Positions 58,941 to 64,000 of a stretch of DNA of 64,000 nt are shown here, in pieces (position 1 is the stretch's first letter; every line of letters begins with the position of its first letter). The notes beneath the pieces are model-generated. The model made no database searches, was not told where the DNA came from, and worked only from the letters and a program-made list of their open reading frames with translations. Both the position numbers and the translations under genes were made by a program. Source of the stretch: Halomonas sp. 25-S5 (GTDB lineage: Bacteria; Pseudomonadota; Gammaproteobacteria; Pseudomonadales; Halomonadaceae); assembly GCF_029889845.1 (NCBI RefSeq), contig NZ_JARANV010000004.1, positions 154,016-218,015 on the forward strand. The letters are read 5' to 3'.

Positions 58941-59724
58941 CGCGCCAGCCTGCCATCTGCGGCCAGAGGACGCGCTTGGCCTCGGCACTACCGGCCAGCT
59001 CGCCCAACGCAGGCCCCTGCCAGGCCGGCATTGCCAGCAGCGGGCAGTGGCCCTCGGAGAGAGTCAGCAGCTTGGCGAGGGTCTCGTCTTCCCCGAACAC
59101 CAGCAGCCGTTCCGGTACCCAGCCTCGCCGCTGCCGGCCGGCCAGGAAGGCCTGGAGCCCCTCCCGGGCCTCCTCCAGCGGCGCCTCCACCGGCAATCCT
59201 TCCACCTGAGGCCAGCGGAAGGCCTCGAAGGCCGGCATCTGCTCGGGCACCACGCCAGCGGCCTGCAGCAGATGGCGCAACAGGCGCAACTCCACGCCGC
59301 CGGGCGGTGCCTCCCCGGGCAGCAGCACCAGCCAGCGGCCATCCAGGCAGGCCACCTGCAGGGTGAAGCGCAGCGCCTCCCCGCGGTGACGCACGGGGCC
59401 TGGGCTCACCGCCTCGGGCGTGGCCCCCGGTTCGTCGCTGGGCGCCAGGTCACCGAGCAGCGCGCGGGCCCTGCCGGCCGCGGGACGATGGCGCGGTTCG
59501 GGCTCGGCGGGGGCCGCTCGTGGGGCGGCGACCTGCGCCTCCACGGCCTCGTCGAGCAGCGCATGCAGCCGCTCCCCCGGGGCGCGGCGGACCTCGGCCA
59601 CCGGCGCGGCGGCCTCCCACTCACAGGCCTGCGTGGGTAGGGCATTGGGCAGGCGATAGCGGGAGGCCCAGGCCGTCAGGCCCATGGCCTCCAGGTACTG
59701 CAGGCGCTGCGGCTCCGGGGTCAC
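58909..59724 (-). CDS. HolD-like protein (DNA polymerase III psi subunit-like), enlarged
   Basis: The 271-residue product starts with GTG at 59724, overlapping the bolA stop as GTGA. The first 30 residues, including LQYLEAMGLTAWASRYRLPN, resemble the HolD N-terminus (QLQQLGITQW pattern) that binds HolC, and the C-terminal AEAKRVLWPQMAGWRDAWR resembles its end. Position upstream of rimI is the E. coli holD place. HolD is about 137 residues, so this protein carries an extra Ala/Pro-rich linker (about 40-100). The identification is inference from weak similarity and synteny. Confidence 0.6.
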   Translation of the reverse strand: MTPEPQRLQYLEAMGLTAWASRYRLPNALPTQACEWEAAAPVAEVRRAPGERLHALLDEAVEAQVAAPRAAPAEPEPRHRPAAGRARALLGDLAPSDEPGATPEAVSPGPVRHRGEALRFTLQVACLDGRWLVLLPGEAPPGGVELRLLRHLLQAAGVVPEQMPAFEAFRWPQVEGLPVEAPLEEAREGLQAFLAGRQRRGWVPERLLVFGEDETLAKLLTLSEGHCPLLAMPAWQGPALGELAGSAEAKRVLWPQMAGWRDAWRAGREAD

Positions 59725-60032
59725 GACCGGTCGCCGCCCCGGCAGTCGGGGGAGTCGGGGCGGGAGCGGCCGCTGGCCTCCCACTCCTCGGGCGTGAAGA
59801 GGTGCAGGGCCAAGGCGTGGACGGGGCCGGCGAGCTCGTCGGCGAGCAGCGCATAGATCTGCTGGTGCCTCTTGACCGGCATCAGCCCCTCGAAGCGGGA
59901 GGCGGCCAGGGTGACCTTGAAGTGGGTCTCGGAATTCGCCGGCACGTTATGCCGATGGCTCTCGTTCTCCACCGCCAGGAAGGCGGGCTCAAGGGCCCTG
60001 AGCTTGTCTTCGATGGTGGCCTGGATGCTCAT
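59721..60032 (-). CDS. bolA: BolA family protein
   Basis: A 103-residue BolA/IbaG-type protein; partners with monothiol glutaredoxins in iron-sulfur handling and affects cell shape. ATG 60032 gives MSIQATIEDKLRALEPAFLA, with VENESHRHNVPANSETHFKV and the His in KRHQQIYALLADEL. The upstream in-frame ATG adds an unconserved tail. It is coupled to the holD-like gene by GTGA. Confidence 0.93.
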   Translation of the reverse strand: MSIQATIEDKLRALEPAFLAVENESHRHNVPANSETHFKVTLAASRFEGLMPVKRHQQIYALLADELAGPVHALALHLFTPEEWEASGRSRPDSPDCRGGDRS

Positions 60033-60077
60033 GTCGGGGTTCCGATGCTGAGTGAGTGATGGGCCCATTGTACGCCT

Positions 60078-61502
60078 TCAGTCCGGGTCCGACGACGCCC
60101 GCCGCGGCTCGGTACGGCGCGCCTCGCGCTGGGCCCGCCCGGCCAGCGACACCCGCCCCAGGCTCGCCGCGAGCGACAACCCACAGGCGCCCGCCCCGGC
60201 CCAGAGGGTCGCCTGCACTGGCGCCCCGGCGGCCAGGAAGGCCCCCACCAGGGCGACGCCCAGCGACTGGCCCACCGTGCGGGCCGTGCTCATCACGCCG
60301 GACGCCCTGGCACTGCGCTCGCGGGGCACGCTGGCCATCATTTCGCGATTGTTGGGCGGCTGGAAGAGCCCGAAGCCCAGCCCGCAGAGCGCCGTGCGCC
60401 ACAGGCTGTCCGCCACTCTGGCGTCGGCGTCGAGCCCGGCCAGGGCCGCCAGTCCCAGCAGCAGCAGCACCAGGCCGCCGCTGGAGAGCAGGCTGGGGTT
60501 GACCCGGTCGGCCAGCTGCCCGGCCAGGGGGCCCACCAGCATGATCGCCAGCGGCCAGGGCGTGAACATCCAGGCGGTCTCCAGCGGCGTGAAGCCCATC
60601 TCCTGCTGATAGAGGAAGGAGAGTGCCACGAAGGCCAGGCCCTGGCCGACGAAGGCGAGCCCCGAGGCCGAGACCGCCAGCGTGAAGCGTCGCTCGTCGA
60701 AGAGCGAGAGCGGCAGCAGCGGATGGCGGGCCCGGCGCTGGCGCTGCACGAAGAGCACGGCACTGAGCAGGCTCAGTGCCAGCCAGGCGAGCACCTGCCA
60801 GGCCGGCGCTCCGTGGCCGACACCGTCCAGGCCGAGGAAGAGCCCGGCCAGCATGGCCACCGAACACAGCGCGCCGCGCCAGTCGAAGCCATCGCGCCGC
60901 CCCGCCTCCCGGGGCAGCGCCCGCCAGGCCAGCCAGGACGCGCAGAGTCCCAGCGGCACGTGCAAGGCGAATAGCCAGGGCCAGTTGGCCACCGAGAGCA
61001 CCAGCCCACCGAGAGTCGGTCCCGCGGCGTAGCCACCGGCCACCACCAGGGCGGAGAGCCCCAGGGCGCTGCCGAGCAGCCGCGAGGGAAAGATCGAGCG
61101 GTAGAGCGACGGGCCGATGGACAGGGTCGCCGCTGCCCCGAGGCCCTGCAGGGCACGGAAGAGCAACAGAATTTCCAGGTTCGGTGCCAGGGCGCTGCCC
61201 AGGGCCGCCAGGGTGAACAGCGCCACCCCGGCGACATAGAGTCGCCGGCGGCTGACCAGCTCGCTGAGGGCGGCAAAGACCAGCAGGAAGGCGGCACAGA
61301 CGACCTGGAAGAGGTTGGTGACCCAGACCACCCGGGAGGCGGAGACCCCGAGGTCGGCCGCCATGGAGGGCAACGCGATGTTGACCATGGTGGTGTCCAC
61401 CACCGCCATCAGGGTACCGACGACCAGCGCCAGTACCGCCAGGCGCCGCTCGGGGCCCGGCAGGCCGTCGTCGCCGGGGCGGGTCGTGAAGAGTCGACTC
61501 AT
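60078..61502 (-). CDS. MFS drug-efflux type transporter (DHA2/EmrB-like)
   Basis: A 474-residue polytopic protein with about 14 hydrophobic helices. The first helix ends in MAVVDTTMVNIALPSMAADL, the DHA2 motif (VDxTxVNIALP), and FRALQGLGAAATLSIGPSLY and LVVAGGYAAGPTLGGLVLSV match the antiporter motif region. The substrate is unknown. ATG at 61502 is chosen because it gives the usual short cytoplasmic tail. No regulator or membrane-fusion partner is adjacent. It ends 45 bp upstream of bolA. Confidence 0.9.
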   Translation of the reverse strand: MSRLFTTRPGDDGLPGPERRLAVLALVVGTLMAVVDTTMVNIALPSMAADLGVSASRVVWVTNLFQVVCAAFLLVFAALSELVSRRRLYVAGVALFTLAALGSALAPNLEILLLFRALQGLGAAATLSIGPSLYRSIFPSRLLGSALGLSALVVAGGYAAGPTLGGLVLSVANWPWLFALHVPLGLCASWLAWRALPREAGRRDGFDWRGALCSVAMLAGLFLGLDGVGHGAPAWQVLAWLALSLLSAVLFVQRQRRARHPLLPLSLFDERRFTLAVSASGLAFVGQGLAFVALSFLYQQEMGFTPLETAWMFTPWPLAIMLVGPLAGQLADRVNPSLLSSGGLVLLLLGLAALAGLDADARVADSLWRTALCGLGFGLFQPPNNREMMASVPRERSARASGVMSTARTVGQSLGVALVGAFLAAGAPVQATLWAGAGACGLSLAASLGRVSLAGRAQREARRTEPRRASSDPD

Positions 61503-61533
61503 CCTGCTTCCATCACTGCGGGGTCCATAACGA

Positions 61534-61557
61534 GGAAACCGGCCGAAGCCGGTTTCC
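61534..61557 (-). terminator. Hairpin after the acidic hypothetical gene
   Basis: Perfect 10-bp stem GGAAACCGGC/GCCGGTTTCC with a CGAA tetraloop, 25 nt after the stop of the gene at 61582. No T tract follows on the minus strand. Confidence 0.55.
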
Positions 61558-61581
61558 CATGATCGCTGTCGGGCAGGAGGG

Positions 61582-61968
61582 TCAGTCCTGGTCCGTCTCC
61601 AGGAGGAGGGCGTCATCCACCTCGGAGATCTCCAGTGCCGCCTCGTTGTCGAGGTCGATGGCCAGGTAGCTGTGCTCGACCTGCAGGAAGCGCTGGAACA
61701 GCGCCCAGTCCAGGGCCTCCGGCCACTGGCGCTCGTCCTCTTCCCAGGCGCGCAGCTCGGTCTCCAGGATCTCGAGGTAGCGCTCGCGCACGAAGGCCTC
61801 CAGGGCCTCGGGCGCGTCCATCTCCGGGATCAGGTAGACGGTGCTTTCGTGTTCGACGTCGGCCAGGGTCAGGTCATCACCCTCCATCGTGGGTTCGAGC
61901 GCATTGACCCAATCCACGAAATGCCGGGTCGGCCTGACGCTCAGGGCGGAGCGGTTGAGCAGTTTCAT
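61582..61968 (-). CDS. Acidic conserved hypothetical protein
   Basis: A 128-residue, strongly acidic soluble protein of unknown function. It begins MKLLNRSALSVRPTRHFVDW and continues with helical stretches EALEAFVRERYLEILETELR and Asp/Glu-rich ending DDALLLETDQD. There is no signal peptide or motif I recognise. ATG 61968 is chosen because the upstream frame runs into non-conserved sequence. It stands alone between a terminator and repeat F. Confidence 0.8.
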   Translation of the reverse strand: MKLLNRSALSVRPTRHFVDWVNALEPTMEGDDLTLADVEHESTVYLIPEMDAPEALEAFVRERYLEILETELRAWEEDERQWPEALDWALFQRFLQVEHSYLAIDLDNEAALEISEVDDALLLETDQD

Positions 61969-62047
61969 CACGGTCTCCTCGACGTCGAAACGACGACCAT
62001 TATGGGTACTCGGGCCGCCCCTTGCCAACACTTCCGATCATAGACAC

Positions 62048-62250
62048 GCTGGGGCGGGGCTGATCCGGCGGAAGGCCTACGAGGAGGCGCTGTAAACCCC
62101 TCCCTGGGCGCTACCGACGCCCTGCTTCGCTCTCGCGTCCTGCTTCGCTTGCAGGGCCGGTGCTGGCCATCCATGGCCAGCCCGTTCGGAGCAGTGCTCC
62201 TCACCCCTGGCGTAGGACCTCCTCTTCGACCTACCTCCGGCGCCCCTCAA
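62048..62250 (+). repeat. ERIC-like intergenic repeat, copy F (long form, deleted outer arm)
   Basis: Shares GAGGAGGCGCTG, CCCCTCCCTGGGCGCTACCG, the three-hairpin expansion (CTGGCCATCCATGGCCAG, GGAGCAGTGCTCC) and CTCCGGCGCCCCTC with copy E. It lacks most of the CAGGCCCCGGAGCGCCGGAC core, so its left arm is shorter. It lies between lysS and the acidic hypothetical gene. Confidence 0.88.
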
Positions 62251-62261
62251 CGTATCACCTG

Positions 62262-63827
62262 TCAATCGACTTCCGGGCGCATCGCCGGAAAGAGCAGCAC
62301 GTCTCGAATGGAAGCGCTGTCGGTGAACAGCATCACCAGCCGGTCGATGCCGATGCCCTCGCCGGCGGTGGGCGGCAGACCAACCTCCAGCGCCCGCACG
62401 TAGTCGGCGTCGAAGTACATCGCCTCCAGGTCGCCGGCCTCCTTCTCCGCGGCCTGGGCGCGGAAGCGCTCGGCCTGGTCCTCGGCGTCGTTGAGCTCCG
62501 AGAAGCCGTTGGCGATCTCACGGCCGCCGACGAAGAACTCGAAGCGCTCGGTGACGAAGGGGTTCGCGTCCTTGCGCCGCGCCAGCGGGCTCACCTCGGT
62601 GGGGTACTCGGTGATGAAGGTGGGCTGCTGGAGACGGTGCTCCACCGTCTTCTCGAAGATCTCGATCTGGACCTTGCCCAGCCCCCAGCCATCCTTGACG
62701 TCGATGTCCAGGCGCTCGGCGATCTGGCGCGCGGCGGACGCGTCGGCCAGCGCCTCGGCGTAGATCTCCGGGTTGAACGCGAGGATGGCATCGAACACCG
62801 TGATGCGCCGCAGCGGCTGGCCGAAGTCGTACTCGAAGGTCTCCAGCACCTCGCCCTCGCCGTTGCGCACGGTATTCACCACCATGGTGGTGCCCAGCAC
62901 CTTCTGGGTCACGCTGCGCAGCATCTCCTCGGTGAGGTCCATCAGGTCATTGTGGTCCGCATGGGCCTGATAGAACTCGATCATGGTGAATTCGGGGTTG
63001 TGGCGGGTGGAAAGCCCTTCATTCCTGAAGTTGCGGTTGATCTCGAAGACCTTCTCGAAGCCGCCCACCACCAGGCGCTTGAGGTAGAGCTCCGGGGCGA
63101 TGCGCAGGTACATGTCGATGTCCAGCGCATTGTGGTGGGTGACGAAGGGGCGTGCCGTGGCGCCGCCGGGAATCGGCTGCAGCATGGGGGTTTCCACTTC
63201 CATGAAGCCGCGATCCTCGAAGAAGCGTCGCATGGCGCTGATCACCCCGGCGCGGGTCTCGAACACCTGGCGCGAGTCGGGGTTCATGATCAGGTCGACG
63301 TAGCGCTGGCGGTAGCGCGCCTCCATGTCGGTGAGGCCGTGGAACTTGTCGGGCAGCGGGCGCAAGCTCTTGGTGAGCAGCCTGGCCTCCACCATCATCA
63401 CGTAGAGGTCGCCCTTGCCCGACTTGTGCACCGGCCCCCGGGCCGCCACGATATCGCCGATATCCCAGCCCTTGACGTCCTCCAGCACCTCGGCCGGCAG
63501 CCCCTTCTTGTCGACATAGAGCTGGATCGTCCCGGACGGGTCCTGGATGACGATGAAGGGCCCGCGCTTGCGCATGATCCGCCCGGACACGGCGGCTCGA
63601 CGGTCCAGCGACTCCAGGTCGGCCTTCTCACGGTCGCCAAGCTCATCGATCAACTCGGCCGCCAGGCTGTCGCGACGGAAGTCGTTGGGAAAGGCGCTTT
63701 CCCCGGTCTCGGCGGCACGCTCGCGGCGAGCGGCCAGCTTGGCACGACGCTCCGCAATCAGGCGGTTCTCGTCGTTCTGCGGGCTATTCTGTGAAGGGCT
63801 ATCCGGAGAGGAGCTTTCGTTCGCCAT
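62262..63827 (-). CDS. lysS: Lysine-tRNA ligase, class II
   Basis: Charges tRNA-Lys. The product has 521 residues with an N-terminal Ser/Asn/Asp-rich tail ([20 protein letters not shown]), an OB-fold anticodon domain ([20 protein letters not shown]), and the class II core: [20 protein letters not shown] (motif 1), [20 protein letters not shown] (motif 2) and [13 protein letters not shown] (motif 3). ATG 63827 is chosen; the frame opens 42 nt earlier. In related genomes prfB lies immediately upstream; here a group II intron end is found instead. Confidence 0.97.
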   Translation of the reverse strand: MANESSSPDSPSQNSPQNDENRLIAERRAKLAARRERAAETGESAFPNDFRRDSLAAELIDELGDREKADLESLDRRAAVSGRIMRKRGPFIVIQDPSGTIQLYVDKKGLPAEVLEDVKGWDIGDIVAARGPVHKSGKGDLYVMMVEARLLTKSLRPLPDKFHGLTDMEARYRQRYVDLIMNPDSRQVFETRAGVISAMRRFFEDRGFMEVETPMLQPIPGGATARPFVTHHNALDIDMYLRIAPELYLKRLVVGGFEKVFEINRNFRNEGLSTRHNPEFTMIEFYQAHADHNDLMDLTEEMLRSVTQKVLGTTMVVNTVRNGEGEVLETFEYDFGQPLRRITVFDAILAFNPEIYAEALADASAARQIAERLDIDVKDGWGLGKVQIEIFEKTVEHRLQQPTFITEYPTEVSPLARRKDANPFVTERFEFFVGGREIANGFSELNDAEDQAERFRAQAAEKEAGDLEAMYFDADYVRALEVGLPPTAGEGIGIDRLVMLFTDSASIRDVLLFPAMRPEVD

Positions 63828-63891
63828 TTCGCTACCTGTTGGAAATCTTTGATACGAAGTCGGGGACACGCCTGACGCCGTGCGGACCTTG

Positions 63892-64000
63892 ATAGGGGTC
63901 GGGAAGGCTTAGCCTCCCCGCCCTCCGAACCGTGCGTGCGGTTCTCCCGCACACGGCTCTCCAGTTGATGGTTTCCTCATCGGGATTGGCTCGCGTGCTG
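63892..64000 (-). mobile_element. 3' end of a group II intron (domains V and VI; partial)
   Basis: On the minus strand a 33-nt domain V hairpin, starting GAGCCGTGTGCGG and ending CGCACGGTTC (63959-63927), has an AGC catalytic triad and a two-base CG bulge. It is followed by a domain VI stem GGGGAGGC/GCCTTCCC with an unpaired A in CCCGACCCC as the probable branch point, and an end in TAT near 63892. The intron-encoded reverse transcriptase would lie beyond the right edge; no part of it is confirmed here. Confidence 0.75.

Overview
The window is a gene-dense, high-GC chromosomal segment of core housekeeping genes. Protein content and gene order (coaBC-dut-algC-argB, glnD-dapC-(arsC-like)-dapD-dapE, ppx/rho/ubiD, ftsY-ftsE-ftsX-rpoH, the rpsB to accA envelope cluster, slmA, slyX) fit a gammaproteobacterium, most likely Halomonas or another Halomonadaceae genus. 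That assignment is inference from synteny and protein character, not from a database comparison. No prophage, plasmid, CRISPR, secretion or defence locus was found.

Layout. 1-5.2 kb: partial ubiD, rho behind a long leader, divergent ppx, convergent tilS. 5.2-25 kb: one long minus-strand block read from right to left as rpsB-tsf-pyrH-frr-uppS-cdsA-dxr-rseP-bamA-skp-lpxD-fabZ-lpxA-lpxB-rnhB-dnaE-accA-tilS. It joins translation, undecaprenyl and phospholipid precursors, outer-membrane assembly, lipid A synthesis and DNA replication. 25-33 kb: plus-strand map-glnD, then the lysine/diaminopimelate genes dapC-(yffB-like)-dapD-dapE. 33-42.8 kb: a membrane-anchored cold-shock-domain protein, slyX, trxB, acnA, malic enzyme, a YeeE/YedE transporter and trpS. 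43-48.5 kb: ald, a DUF2007-like protein, rlmI, mutM, rpmG, rpmB, radC. 48.6-53.4 kb: plus-strand coaBC-dut-algC-argB-slmA. 53.5-64 kb: rpoH-ftsX-ftsE-ftsY, rsmD, zapB, rimI, a HolD-like protein, bolA, an MFS exporter, an unknown acidic protein and lysS.

The unusual signal is between the genes. Six copies of an imperfectly palindromic ERIC-like repeat, in a short form of about 120 bp and a long form of about 190 bp, sit in the rho/ubiD, accA/dnaE, dnaE/rnhB, trpS/ald, rpmB/radC and lysS-downstream gaps. Other non-coding structure includes twelve exact copies of a 7-bp unit beside the slyX terminator, a GGGGTCAGACCC inverted-repeat element by tilS, an REP-like palindrome after acnA, a 27-bp in-frame repeat in ftsY, and the 3' end (domains V and VI) of a group II intron at the right edge, upstream of lysS.

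Several promoters and terminators can be read directly. They include sigma70-like promoters for rho, bamA, dapC and rpmB, a sigmaE-like promoter for rpoH, and a hairpin plus T-rich tail between rpsB and tsf.
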